From Armatimonadota bacterium (lineage in GTDB: Bacteria > Armatimonadota > UBA5829 > DTJY01): a stretch of DNA of 63,846 nt. Both the position numbers and the translations under genes were made by a program. Positions 43,501 through 52,829 of this stretch are shown here, piece after piece. Positions within the stretch are counted from its first letter, which is position 1; each line of letters starts with the position of its first letter. The DNA is taken from the NCBI GenBank assembly GCA_025358205.1, contig JANYKG010000010.1:1-63846 (forward strand), given 5' to 3'. Under the pieces are notes generated by a model. The model saw only the letters and a program-made list of their open reading frames with translations, made no database searches and had not been told where the DNA came from.

Positions 43501-44985
43501 ATGCTAGATCAGGTTCGGAAATTAGTCAAACATTCGGCGGTATACGGGTTGGGGCTTGTTGGCAGCAGCATCACAAACTTGGTGTTGACGCCGATCTTTC
43601 TCCATCGCCTCAGCAAGCCTGAATACGGCATGATTGAGGTGCTGAATGTGTTCAGCTCCATGATATTGTTCATCTCCACACTCGGCATCGCGTCGGTTCT
43701 CATGAAAATCTACCTCAATGATTGCGAGACCGATGATGACCGGAAGACTCTCATCAGTTCAGTGGTAGTCTTTTCCATCTTTGTCGCCATACTGTTGTCC
43801 GTTGCCACATTCTTGTTTTCCCGCTCGTTGTCAAAGCTATTCTTCGCTGATACGCGTTATGGATTGTTGTTGCAGTGGGGTGTAGCCGGGTCTGGCTTGA
43901 TGCTAATCCAGCAAATGACGGTGTTATGCCTACGAGCAAAACAGATGCCGGCCAAATTTGTTGTAGTTACTCTCTCTCAGCTCGGAGTGATTGTGGCGGC
44001 AAATCTTTACCTCATCTGGTACAAAGGGATGGGAGTGCTTGGCATACAGATCGCCTCTGTTATGGGCGCTGCGGTCTCGCTGTTGATCGGTTTATGGATG
44101 ATACGGTCTGACATTGTGTCCAGATTCTCTACTGGAATGATTAAATATGTCCTTGCTATGTCGCTTCCTCTCATCCCGGTTTCCATTGTCCCGTGGATAT
44201 TGAACTGGTCTGACCGTTTTTTTCTCAACCATTATTGCGGATTGGACCAGACCGGGCTTTACGCAGTCGGCTACAAGATCGGCATGTTGGGTATCGTGTT
44301 GCCCGTGAACGCTTTCCAGCTTGCGTGGAGTCCACTGTTCTTCTCGAATAGTGGCAACGAAGACTCTCCCAGGTTTTGCGCCAAAGTGTTGAAATACTAT
44401 GTGTTCGCGCTCGTGTCCTCCGGTCTCATATTGTCCATCTTCTCGAAGGAGATCATTCACATAATCTCGAACGAGGAATACTGGTCGGCATCGGCTCTTA
44501 TCCCATACATATGCGTAGCTTATATATTCTATGGAGTTCAGTTCTTTGCAGTGCCGATTTTTATCAATGCAAACAAGGGAAAGTGGCTCGCCATGATGAT
44601 GATTGCAGTGGCGGTAGTGAACTTGACGCTGAATTACATTCTTATTCCAAAGCTAGGTATATGGGGCGCCGTGGACTCAACATTGGTGACTTTCTTCTTG
44701 GAAGCGGCGCTTGGCATGGGACTAGCAAGTCGCCTGCTTGCAGTTCCATATGAGCATTGGGCTTTTGTGAAAATTGTGGTTGCGGCAGGAATAGTCTACG
44801 GTGGTTTCATTTTGATTCCAGGGCTGTCGGGCGGAATGGCTGCGTTGAAGCTGCTGTCGGCGCCGATATTTCTCGGGCTGCTATTTGCCATGAGATTCTT
44901 CGGCGAAAAGGAATTGGCGTTGATCGGTAGTATCTCAGGGAGCGCAATCAGACGTGTGAATCCACGATACAGAAAGGCCGCATAA
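43501..44985 (+). CDS. Oligosaccharide flippase (Wzx/MurJ-like MATE-fold)
   Basis: A 494-residue membrane protein with about 14 hydrophobic segments. It belongs to the polysaccharide biosynthesis protein family (PF01943/PF13440): SAVYGLGLVGSSITNLVLTP, LSKPEYGMIEVLNVFSSM and later LNWSDRFFLNHYCGLDQTGL, all typical. It should flip the undecaprenyl-linked repeat unit across the inner membrane in a Wzx/Wzy pathway. Its stop codon overlaps the start of the next methyltransferase (TAATG). Confidence 0.9.
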   Translation: MLDQVRKLVKHSAVYGLGLVGSSITNLVLTPIFLHRLSKPEYGMIEVLNVFSSMILFISTLGIASVLMKIYLNDCETDDDRKTLISSVVVFSIFVAILLSVATFLFSRSLSKLFFADTRYGLLLQWGVAGSGLMLIQQMTVLCLRAKQMPAKFVVVTLSQLGVIVAANLYLIWYKGMGVLGIQIASVMGAAVSLLIGLWMIRSDIVSRFSTGMIKYVLAMSLPLIPVSIVPWILNWSDRFFLNHYCGLDQTGLYAVGYKIGMLGIVLPVNAFQLAWSPLFFSNSGNEDSPRFCAKVLKYYVFALVSSGLILSIFSKEIIHIISNEEYWSASALIPYICVAYIFYGVQFFAVPIFINANKGKWLAMMMIAVAVVNLTLNYILIPKLGIWGAVDSTLVTFFLEAALGMGLASRLLAVPYEHWAFVKIVVAAGIVYGGFILIPGLSGGMAALKLLSAPIFLGLLFAMRFFGEKELALIGSISGSAIRRVNPRYRKAA

Positions 44986-45887
44986 TGATTGATGGAAAGG
45001 ATACCATCTTGACACCCGTTCTGGGCGCTACATACAAAGAAGCTTTGGAGAATATGCTCTCTCACGTTGAAGATGAGTATGATGAGATAGAGACGGTTCT
45101 CTCTCAGGACGAGGTGGCGACTTATCGGGCTTACTATGTAGATATGCCGATACGGAACCTGCCGCCGCAACTCAGGCGTAGTGCCTACCGCAGGTACTAC
45201 CGTGGTTACCTGCGCTATATCGTCAACGAGCTTCTTGCATGGCAGGGGGACCCGCCCAGCGTTCTGGATGCAGGATCAGGTCTGGGTACGCAGTCCATCC
45301 TCTTCGGCCTGCTTGGGGCAAAGGTTCAAGGCGTTGATCTCAGACAGGACAGGGTGATAATATCTGAGAAGCGCGCGGCCCGTTGGCGCGAGAAGCTGAA
45401 TGCTAGAATAGATGTTCAGTTCACATGCGAGAGTCTTTTCAATATGCCGCAAGAGGAGAAGTATGATTTCATCTGGATATGCCAGGCCATCTCACATATA
45501 GATCCGGCTGAAGACTTCATTGATCTTGCGTACAAGCTGCTGAAACCCGGTGGGCAGGTGGTGGTGTATGATCCAAATGGCATGTATCTACCAAATCAGC
45601 TTTTTCAGCTTAAAAACCGTGGTACGCAGATACACAGGAGCTATACCACCCATAAGGGTGAGACAGTAAAGTACGCAGTGGAAAGACTATTCACTTTCGG
45701 CGGAATCCAGCGACTGTTGAAAAAGAGTGGTTTCAGTATAGCCCACGCGGAATGTCAGTTCCACCGATTCAGGGGCAAGACTGATGACGCCGTCTTCGAG
45801 CGATTCGTCCGCCCGCTGGACTTCCTTCCATTGTGGACATCGCTTATCGGATATGAGTTCGTTGTGTCGGGCAAGAAGCCGACATGA
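44985..45887 (+). CDS. Class I SAM-dependent methyltransferase
   Basis: A 300-residue methyltransferase. An N-terminal helical extension (about 1-85) precedes a SAM-binding domain with SVLDAGSGLGTQSILFGLLG near residue 90 and VQGVDLRQDRVIISEKRA after it. YDFIWICQAISHIDPAEDF and LLKPGGQVVVYDPNG follow near 155-200. The substrate is unknown; the operon suggests a sugar of the repeat unit. It overlaps the flippase gene by one base. The frame of the next gene is open inside its 3' end, but that gene probably starts after its stop. Confidence 0.82.
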   Translation: MIDGKDTILTPVLGATYKEALENMLSHVEDEYDEIETVLSQDEVATYRAYYVDMPIRNLPPQLRRSAYRRYYRGYLRYIVNELLAWQGDPPSVLDAGSGLGTQSILFGLLGAKVQGVDLRQDRVIISEKRAARWREKLNARIDVQFTCESLFNMPQEEKYDFIWICQAISHIDPAEDFIDLAYKLLKPGGQVVVYDPNGMYLPNQLFQLKNRGTQIHRSYTTHKGETVKYAVERLFTFGGIQRLLKKSGFSIAHAECQFHRFRGKTDDAVFERFVRPLDFLPLWTSLIGYEFVVSGKKPT

Positions 45888-45909
45888 CACTTTGCACGGA
45901 CACAGGGAC

Positions 45910-47667
45910 ATGCTAGATAAGACTACATATAAAAAAGCAAAAAGGAATACAGCCAACCGCATGAGCGGGATGCTGTCAGCGTTTGGTCGAGGTGTGGCTA
46001 ACCTGCGACTAGTGCGGTGGCTTTCCGCCCTTCGGCCTGTGCGGGTGATATTAGGCGTCATTCTGCTAATACATGCCGTGGTTTCTAAATATGTCTGGTG
46101 GCCTGCAAAGACGGCTTTCCGCCGTACACGGAAGTACATGGGGCGCAAGGAGATATGGATATACGGGCTGGTTTGGATATTCTGTGCCTGTACCGGTCTT
46201 ACCATCGCATTGGCCGGGCAAACCATTCCTTATGTGTTTCTCAGTCTGCTGTTAGGGATTGTGATGCTCGTAGCGTACGTACTTATCTGCTTCCGCTCAC
46301 CGTTCACAGGCCTGATTCTGTGGCTGCTTACCTCTCCGGTCTTGAAGGCCTTATTCAGCTTCAAGTTCATAGAGGGGCTGCCTGTGTTGACCGGAGACGG
46401 CGTCGCCCTATTGATCTTACTCACGGTTTATTTGTTTGACATGAAGCGTGACACCGGCGGACAACCGACGAAAATGCTGCATTTCTGCATGGGTTTGTTT
46501 ATCATCGGTGAGCTGTTATCCGTAATTAACACAGAGTTCCCTAAGAAATCGGCGCAGATGGTAATTGACCAGTATTTCTTCCCAATCCTTATCTATCTCT
46601 TTGCACGCAGATGGGTGACGAACAAGAAAGCCCTTAACGTGGCCCTTGTAGCCATAATGGTTGTGGGAGCGTACTTTGTTGTTTTAGCTATTCCAGAGCA
46701 TTTCACTGGCCGAAATATCTTCAGTGTCACCGGACATGCAGCGTACATAGAGGGTGAGTTGGGAGTAGCGAGAGCACAGGGGCCTGCCGCCGATCCGCAG
46801 GAGTTTGGTCTGGTACTTACCCTTGCTGCAGCGTTAGGAATAGTCCAATCTGTCTATGCCAAGCTCCGCCGGACGCGACTTCTTTCGCTGCTGGTAGTGG
46901 CAATGTCTTTTGTGGGTATAGCGTACACTCTGCGGCGTTCCGTGTACGTGGCCGTGGTCGTGGCTATGGTCACCATGCTGGCAGCATCATCCCCTGTTCG
47001 GCGACGGGTCGCAACCATCATGATATTGATTGCCCTTGGTTTGGGCATCGGCTGGCAGAGTCTTGTTGAATCAAAAGTGTATTCCGGACGTCTCGCTACT
47101 ACCGACCCAGTATTGCAGAGGATTGCTGTCCAGGCGACAGCTCTGAACATTGTGAAGCATCATCCGTGGTTCGGGACGGGGTTTGACAGCTACCGCGAAG
47201 GGAATCGCAAGTATCTGGTGGGGTACAAGGACATAATGCCGTCGTATGGCGCTGGTTTTGGGTCACCTCACAGCGGCTATCTACGCATTCTGGTGGACGG
47301 TGGGCTTGCGGCTTTCCTGCCGTTCTGCATGATGATACTCATGGTTCTGTACGTTTCATATCGGGCGTTCAAGCAGGCGCGGGGTCCTGGACTCGGAGGC
47401 AGAGACGCTTTCTACGCGTTCTGGGCTTTCTCGTTTGGTGTTCTGGTGCAGGCCAGTTCCACGGACTCGTTCTTCTACGATAAGTATCTAATCGCTTTAT
47501 GGATGTTCGCGTTTGGCGCGCTGATTGGCGCTCACCTGCGGCGACCTGATGCCGTGGAGTCCGAGGAAACTCCGGATGTGCAACTCCCTGCCAAGCGCAA
47601 GGGCAGTCTTGCAAAAGCGCTGGCAATGTCTCACTCACTTGCAACCCCATCAGACCGAAAGGCATGA
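45910..47667 (+). CDS. O-antigen ligase/polymerase family protein (Wzy-like)
   Basis: A 585-residue membrane protein with 11-12 hydrophobic segments. The Wzy_C domain signature is near residues 410-460: HHPWFGTGFDSYREGNRKY and FGSPHSGYLRILVDGG, the large loop with conserved His and Arg. It should polymerise repeat units in the periplasm or ligate them to an acceptor. The reading frame is open upstream to 45784, overlapping the methyltransferase gene, but those residues are not membrane-protein-like. The ATG at 45910, after the previous stop, is preferred although its ribosome site is weak. It overlaps the acetyltransferase gene by four bases. Confidence 0.85.
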   Translation: MLDKTTYKKAKRNTANRMSGMLSAFGRGVANLRLVRWLSALRPVRVILGVILLIHAVVSKYVWWPAKTAFRRTRKYMGRKEIWIYGLVWIFCACTGLTIALAGQTIPYVFLSLLLGIVMLVAYVLICFRSPFTGLILWLLTSPVLKALFSFKFIEGLPVLTGDGVALLILLTVYLFDMKRDTGGQPTKMLHFCMGLFIIGELLSVINTEFPKKSAQMVIDQYFFPILIYLFARRWVTNKKALNVALVAIMVVGAYFVVLAIPEHFTGRNIFSVTGHAAYIEGELGVARAQGPAADPQEFGLVLTLAAALGIVQSVYAKLRRTRLLSLLVVAMSFVGIAYTLRRSVYVAVVVAMVTMLAASSPVRRRVATIMILIALGLGIGWQSLVESKVYSGRLATTDPVLQRIAVQATALNIVKHHPWFGTGFDSYREGNRKYLVGYKDIMPSYGAGFGSPHSGYLRILVDGGLAAFLPFCMMILMVLYVSYRAFKQARGPGLGGRDAFYAFWAFSFGVLVQASSTDSFFYDKYLIALWMFAFGALIGAHLRRPDAVESEETPDVQLPAKRKGSLAKALAMSHSLATPSDRKA

Positions 47668-48269
47668 GAATGTTCGAGTGTTATAGGGCTGATATTGATC
47701 GTTACGCTATTCTGTCCGGACGGTCACGATTATATCACTTGTTCATGGATCAGGGGCTTTGGGCGCTGGCGGAATATCGCTTCAGCAGGTGGTGTCTGAC
47801 TCGGGTACGTGTGCCGATAATCAGAGGACTCTTGATATGGTATGGGGTGTTCTGGCATAAGTGGGTGCAGATTACCACCGGCATTGACTTGCCATGTGAT
47901 GCGGAGATAGGCAAGGGACTGTACATAGGTCATTTCGGTGGTATTATCGTTAGCGGCGGCGCGAAGATGGGTGAGTATTGCAATCTCAGCCAGGGTGTGA
48001 CGATAGGGTTTGCAGGAAGACATGGGAACCGCGGCTGCCCTAATATCGGAGATCGCGTGTACATCGCTGCCGGAGCCAAGGTCATTGGACCGATATCCAT
48101 CGGAAATGATGTCGCTATTGGCGCAAATGCGGTGGTTACCAAAGATCTTCCTGACATGGCGGTAGCGGTGGGTATACCCGCCAAGGTTATCAGCTACGAG
48201 GGATCAGGTGACTTTGTGCATTTTAAGGGATCAGCGAAAGACATGAAATCTCGACAAGATCAGAGTTGA
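47664..48269 (+). CDS. Serine O-acetyltransferase-like hexapeptide acetyltransferase
   Basis: A 201-residue left-handed beta-helix acyltransferase. The N-terminal region is the helical part seen in serine acetyltransferase-like proteins. The hexapeptide repeats include DAEIGKGLYIGHFGGIIVSG, NLSQGVTIGF, NIGDRVYIAAGAKVIGPISI and NDVAIGANAVVTKDLPD. In exopolysaccharide loci such proteins usually acetylate a sugar rather than serine, so I do not call it CysE. The ATG overlaps the previous stop (ATGA), and the GT4 gene follows after one base. Confidence 0.85.
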   Translation: MRMFECYRADIDRYAILSGRSRLYHLFMDQGLWALAEYRFSRWCLTRVRVPIIRGLLIWYGVFWHKWVQITTGIDLPCDAEIGKGLYIGHFGGIIVSGGAKMGEYCNLSQGVTIGFAGRHGNRGCPNIGDRVYIAAGAKVIGPISIGNDVAIGANAVVTKDLPDMAVAVGIPAKVISYEGSGDFVHFKGSAKDMKSRQDQS

Positions 48270-48270
48270 T

Positions 48271-49398
48271 ATGGAAAAGCCGCACATCTGTTTTATCTCG
48301 GAATCCCTGGCGACTTACAGTATTCTTGCTGGAGAGGCGTGTAGCAAGGTAGGCGGCGCTGAAGTGCAGCAGACAGTGCTTGCAGCGCAGTTGTTGAAAC
48401 TTGGATACAAAGTCAGCTTTGCGGTTGGTGATTACGGTCAGGCTGAAAAGGTAATCACAGAGGAAGGAATCACTCTGGTCAAGATTCGCAAGCTTAGGAC
48501 ATGCGCCGTTCCAGGCCCCACATTCATTGATGAAATCATTCGTATTCACCGGGCGATGTCATGTGCCGACGCGGATATTTACTACCAGCGCGCAGGCGGC
48601 CATGTGACCGGCATTGCGTCGTTGTATGGACACCTGCATTGCAAGCCGTTCGTCTTCTCGGTAGCGCACAACAACGATCTGGATGGCTCTGCAAGGGTGA
48701 GGTTCTCGTGGCATTATAATCAACTCTATCAGTACGGTCTCCGCAATGCAAAATCCATCGTCTTGCAGACCGATGACCAAGCGGAGCTTCTGAAACGGAA
48801 TATCGGTCGAGAAGGTGTTCTGATCAGGAGCACATTCGATCAGCCAGACGCTCAATCGGCCGATCTGGAGAAACATACGGTGTTGTGGGTTGGCAATTTC
48901 AAGAAAATCAAGCGACCGGAAATATTCCTTGATCTTGCATTGAGGCTTCCGCAACATGAATTTGTGATGGTCGGAGGCGCAGGTGAGGGTGAAGAGAATC
49001 TCTTACTGGAGTTAAGCAAGAGAGCGGAGGCGATACCGAACCTTCGGATGGTAGGAGCGGCGCCTTATTGCGAGGTTGGCAATTACTTTGCGCAGTCGAA
49101 GCTTTTTGTGAACACGTCATTGGACGAAGGGTTTCCGAACACTTATCTGCAGGCGTGGTGCAGGGGCGTGCCGGTGATCGGAACGTTTGACGCGGACAAC
49201 CTGATCTCGCGATACGGTTTGGGCAAGAAGTGCGATGATCTGGATGGGTTGGTATCGGCGGTTGACGAACTGATGAAGAACGATGAGCTTCGCGGGAAGA
49301 TCGGCAAAACTGCGCGTTTGTATGTGGATGAGAACCACAGCCCGGAGCGTGTGGCCGCGAAGTATGACAAATTATTTCTGAGCCTGGTGGTGTCATGA
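48271..49398 (+). CDS. GT4 glycosyltransferase, first of a tandem pair
   Basis: A 375-residue GT-B fold glycosyltransferase of family 4. The N-terminal domain begins KPHICFISESLATYSILAGE and has GGAEVQQTVLAAQLLKLGYK. The C-terminal domain has VLWVGNFKKIKRPEIFLDLA, then FVNTSLDEGFPNTYLQAWCR as the ExxxxxxxE-like donor-binding region. It should add one sugar of the repeat unit on the cytoplasmic side; donor and acceptor are unknown. It is clearly related to the next gene, with the same length and colinear similarity, so the two arose by tandem duplication. Confidence 0.9.
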   Translation: MEKPHICFISESLATYSILAGEACSKVGGAEVQQTVLAAQLLKLGYKVSFAVGDYGQAEKVITEEGITLVKIRKLRTCAVPGPTFIDEIIRIHRAMSCADADIYYQRAGGHVTGIASLYGHLHCKPFVFSVAHNNDLDGSARVRFSWHYNQLYQYGLRNAKSIVLQTDDQAELLKRNIGREGVLIRSTFDQPDAQSADLEKHTVLWVGNFKKIKRPEIFLDLALRLPQHEFVMVGGAGEGEENLLLELSKRAEAIPNLRMVGAAPYCEVGNYFAQSKLFVNTSLDEGFPNTYLQAWCRGVPVIGTFDADNLISRYGLGKKCDDLDGLVSAVDELMKNDELRGKIGKTARLYVDENHSPERVAAKYDKLFLSLVVS

Positions 49399-49399
49399 T

Positions 49400-50527
49400 A
49401 TGAAAAAGCCGCATATCTGTTTTGTATCAGAATCCAATGCTACATATGGTTTGCTGGTCGGCGGCGAGATGAACTCGGTTGTGGGCGGCGCCGAGGTTCA
49501 GCAGGTTCTGCTTGCGCCTGCTTTGCAGAAGATGGGATATGAGGTGTCGTTCCTGGTGCCTGACCTGGGTCAACCTGACAAAGTAGTGACGGGGCAGGGG
49601 ATCACGGTGATTAAGACCCGCGAGCAGTACAAGGGCGGCGGTCTGAAGCGCAGTCGTCAGGATATGCAGGCGCTTTTCCTGGCGATGGACAGAGCCGGCG
49701 CGGATATCTACTACCAGATGACCAGCGCGACTATCACCGGTATCACCGCGCTGTACTGCAAGCTGAAGAAGAAGCCGTTCGTCTTTTCGGTTGCCAGCAA
49801 TATGGATCTGGATGGCACAAGTCGCAGCCTGATGAAGCCGCTGTACCATAGGATCTATTGGTACGGGCTGACGCACGCATCGGCGGTCATAGTCCAGTCC
49901 GAGGACCAAATGCGGCTGCTGAAGGAAAATGCAGGCAAGGATGGCGTACTGATATACAGCACATTCGGTATGCCGGACGAGTCCGAACTGAAGGAAGAAC
50001 GGCGTTACGTGCTTTGGGTGGGTAGCTACCGAGTTGTGCGGCGACCGGAGATGCTCATTGAACTGGCAGCTCGTCTTCCGCAGTACGAGTTTGTGATGGT
50101 CGGCGGCCCGTGGAAAAGCGAAGATCATCTGTTTGCAGAGATGCAGACCAAGGCGCGCGATGTGCGAAACCTACAGATGACGGGGCCGGTACCCTATGAT
50201 GAAGTAGGAGCGTATTTCGGCAAGGCGAAGGTCTTCGTAAACACATCATCTACCGAGGGATTCCCGAACACCTATCTGCAGGCGTGGTGCAGGGGCGTGC
50301 CGGTGGTGGCAACTTTTGATGCTGACGACCTTATTGCTCGATACGGACTCGGCAAGTTCTGTGCGAATCTGGACGAACTGGCAGCCGGTGTCGAGAGCTT
50401 CATGGAGGACGATTCACTTCGGACCTCGATAGGGGATGCTGCGATCAAGCACGTAAGGGAGCATCACGGCATAGATGTAGTTGCTGCTCAGTTTGATAAG
50501 GTCTTCACGCGGTTATGGAGAAAGTGA
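49400..50527 (+). CDS. GT4 glycosyltransferase, second of a tandem pair
   Basis: A 375-residue paralogue of the preceding protein, with the same length and the same motifs: KPHICFVSESNATYGLLVGG, GGAEVQQVLLAPALQKMGYE, VLWVGSYRVVRRPEMLIELA and SSTEGFPNTYLQAWCRGVPV. Divergence is spread over the whole protein, but a 40-base stretch around 50265-50305 is almost unchanged from 49136-49175. It is likely to add a second, related sugar. One base separates it from the upstream gene. Confidence 0.9.
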   Translation: MKKPHICFVSESNATYGLLVGGEMNSVVGGAEVQQVLLAPALQKMGYEVSFLVPDLGQPDKVVTGQGITVIKTREQYKGGGLKRSRQDMQALFLAMDRAGADIYYQMTSATITGITALYCKLKKKPFVFSVASNMDLDGTSRSLMKPLYHRIYWYGLTHASAVIVQSEDQMRLLKENAGKDGVLIYSTFGMPDESELKEERRYVLWVGSYRVVRRPEMLIELAARLPQYEFVMVGGPWKSEDHLFAEMQTKARDVRNLQMTGPVPYDEVGAYFGKAKVFVNTSSTEGFPNTYLQAWCRGVPVVATFDADDLIARYGLGKFCANLDELAAGVESFMEDDSLRTSIGDAAIKHVREHHGIDVVAAQFDKVFTRLWRK

Positions 50528-50573
50528 TCTTCGGGTGGCATGGAGCGATCTGAAACAGGAGGTTTCACGGAAG

Positions 50574-51872
50574 ATGCAAGGCAAATACTTTAATCCGGAA
50601 ATGAACACAGTGGCAGTGATAGGACTCGGTTACGTAGGTCTGCCGCTGATAGTGGAATTTGCGGCGGCGGGATTCACGGGTATAGGCGTTGACATAGACC
50701 AGTCGAAGGTCGAAGCGGTGAACTCGGGCGTATCGTATATACCGGACGTACCGACTGAGGACATGGAGCGGCTGGTCAATTCCAAGAAGCTTCGTGCCAC
50801 GACTGATTTCGCGGCGGTGAAAGATGCTGACGCGATTATCATCTGCGTGCCTACGCCCTTAAGGAAGACCAAGGAACCGGACATCTCGCACATCCTCTAC
50901 TCGTGCAATCAGATGAAAGACCACATCAAGAATGGCCAGCTCATCATTTTGGAGAGCACCACGTATCCGGGTACGACGGACGAGGTGATCGTGCCAATAT
51001 TTGAGCAAAGCGGCCTGAAAGTTGGTAAGAACCTGTTTGTGGCTTTTTCGCCCGAGCGTGTTGACCCCGGCAATCCTCAATTTCTGACAAAGAACATCTG
51101 CAAGATCGTGGGCGGAGTAACGCCTGAATGCACCAAACGCGCGGTGGAACTCTACAAGTATGCCATCAACAACGTGTTGCCGACATCGAACGCAAGAGTT
51201 GCGGAGACGGCAAAGCTGTTGGAGAACACGTATCGGAGCGTGAACATCGCGCTGGTGAACGAACTCGCGCAGATGTGCCGTTTCCTGAAGATAGACGTCT
51301 GGGAGGTTATCAACGCCGCCGCGACAAAGCCGTTCGGTTATCAGGCGTTCTACCCCGGGCCGGGCATCGGCGGGCATTGCATACCGCTGGACCCGTACTA
51401 TCTGACATGGAAGGCGCGAGTGAGCGGATACGAGGCGAAGTTCATCGGCCTGGCGGGTGAGGTGAACTCGAACATGCCGCATTATGTCATCACGCTGATT
51501 ACCGACGCCATGAACGATGCAGAGAAGTGCATAAAAGGCTCAGACATTCTGGTTCTGGGAGTCGCCTACAAGAAGAACGTGGGTGATGTTAGAGAGTCGC
51601 CGGCGTTGGAACTGATAAGCATGCTTCAGGCTAAGGGCGGCAAGGTGAGCTATGCAGATCCTTTTGTTCCCGAGCTGACAATAGCAGGTAAGAAGATGAA
51701 GTCCGTGAAATGCGATGCCAAGACGCTTGACGCCGCGGACTGCGTGCTGATAGTGGCCAATCACGATGCCTTTGACTACAATGAGATCGGTGAACATGCC
51801 AAGCTGATAGTGGATACAAGAAACGCCATGAAATCGGTGGGCAAGTGCAAAGGAAAGGTAGTAAAACTATGA
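50574..51872 (+). CDS. Nucleotide-sugar 6-dehydrogenase (WbpA/WecC-like)
   Basis: A 432-residue UDP-sugar dehydrogenase that oxidises C6 of a UDP-sugar to a uronic acid using two NAD. The N terminus has the Rossmann motif VAVIGLGYVGLPLIVEFA. The catalytic cysteine lies in GPGIGGHCIPLDPYYL, the form seen in WbpA/TviB enzymes acting on UDP-GlcNAc rather than UDP-glucose. The C terminus has GVAYKKNVGDVRESPALELI. The frame extends upstream to 50481, but the ATG at 50574, behind AGGAGG at 50557-50562, gives the family start. It overlaps the epimerase gene by four bases. Confidence 0.9.
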   Translation: MQGKYFNPEMNTVAVIGLGYVGLPLIVEFAAAGFTGIGVDIDQSKVEAVNSGVSYIPDVPTEDMERLVNSKKLRATTDFAAVKDADAIIICVPTPLRKTKEPDISHILYSCNQMKDHIKNGQLIILESTTYPGTTDEVIVPIFEQSGLKVGKNLFVAFSPERVDPGNPQFLTKNICKIVGGVTPECTKRAVELYKYAINNVLPTSNARVAETAKLLENTYRSVNIALVNELAQMCRFLKIDVWEVINAAATKPFGYQAFYPGPGIGGHCIPLDPYYLTWKARVSGYEAKFIGLAGEVNSNMPHYVITLITDAMNDAEKCIKGSDILVLGVAYKKNVGDVRESPALELISMLQAKGGKVSYADPFVPELTIAGKKMKSVKCDAKTLDAADCVLIVANHDAFDYNEIGEHAKLIVDTRNAMKSVGKCKGKVVKL

Positions 51873-52813
51873 GCAAATATCTGGTAACCGGAGGCGCGGG
51901 TTTCATAGGCTCGCATATAGTGGATAAGTTGGTAGCGGACGGTGAGGATGTCCGGGTGCTTGACAATCTTTCTACCGGAAAGCTGGCCAACATAGAGCGC
52001 CATCTGGATAAGATTGACTTCAGGCATGAGAGTCTCACCGACATGGCTGCTGTACGGAGCGCGGTGGAAGGTGTAGATTACATACTGCATCAAGGTGCGA
52101 TTCCGTCGGTTCCCAGATCGGTGGCTGATCCTATTGGCTCAAACGATGCAGGCATCAACGGAACACTGAATCTGCTGGTGGCCGCCAGGGACGCAGGCGT
52201 GAAGCGATTGGTCTATGCCTCTTCGTCATCAGTCTATGGAAACTCGCCTACACTACCCAAACATGAAGAGATGCCTACACACCCGCTTTCGCCTTACGCG
52301 CTCACCAAACTGGCAGGTGAGCACTACCTCCGCATGTTCTTCGAGCTGTATGGGCTTGAGACTGTCTCGCTCAGATACTTCAACGTCTTTGGACCCAGAC
52401 AAGACCCAAAGAGCGAATATGCGGCGGTGATCCCGAAGTTTGTAAACATGATCATTGACGGTGAATCTCCTATTATCTACGGTGATGGTCTGACATCAAG
52501 AGATTTCACGTATGTGGAGAACAATGTCAGCGGCAATCTTCTGGCATGCAAAGCGCCTGGAGTTGGCGGGCATCTGTTCAATCTTGCATGTGGTGATAGG
52601 ATCAGCCTGCTTGACTTGGTTGAGTGCATCAACCAGGTGTTGGGTACGTCAGTAAAGGCTATTCATGAACCTGAACGGCCCGGCGATGTCAAACATTCAC
52701 AGGCTGCGATGGAAAAAGCGCGCGACATGCTGGGGTTTGCACCGTTGGTTAGTTTTGATCAAGGTATGCAGAAACTGGTGTCGTGGACCTTGGAGCAGCG
52801 GGCGAAGGCATAA
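51869..52813 (+). CDS. NAD-dependent nucleotide-sugar 4-epimerase (WbpP-like)
   Basis: A 314-residue extended short-chain dehydrogenase. It has the NAD motif TGGAGFIGSHIVDKL at the N terminus, VYASSSSVYGN with the catalytic Ser/Thr region, and the YxxxK pair in SPYALTKLAGEHYLR. RYFNVFGPRQDP and SRDFTYVENNV follow. This resembles WbpP/TviC UDP-GlcNAc(A) 4-epimerases. With the dehydrogenase just before it, the pair could make UDP-N-acetylgalactosaminuronic acid, a common acidic sugar of surface polysaccharides; that assignment is inference. ATGA overlap with the upstream gene. Confidence 0.9.
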   Translation: MSKYLVTGGAGFIGSHIVDKLVADGEDVRVLDNLSTGKLANIERHLDKIDFRHESLTDMAAVRSAVEGVDYILHQGAIPSVPRSVADPIGSNDAGINGTLNLLVAARDAGVKRLVYASSSSVYGNSPTLPKHEEMPTHPLSPYALTKLAGEHYLRMFFELYGLETVSLRYFNVFGPRQDPKSEYAAVIPKFVNMIIDGESPIIYGDGLTSRDFTYVENNVSGNLLACKAPGVGGHLFNLACGDRISLLDLVECINQVLGTSVKAIHEPERPGDVKHSQAAMEKARDMLGFAPLVSFDQGMQKLVSWTLEQRAKA

Positions 52814-52829
52814 ATTTATAAAGGACCTT

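Noticed and set aside
45784-45909. Longer polymerase starting at 45784
   Set aside because: It would overlap most of the end of the methyltransferase gene with a hydrophilic, low-quality peptide; the start at 45910 follows the upstream stop.
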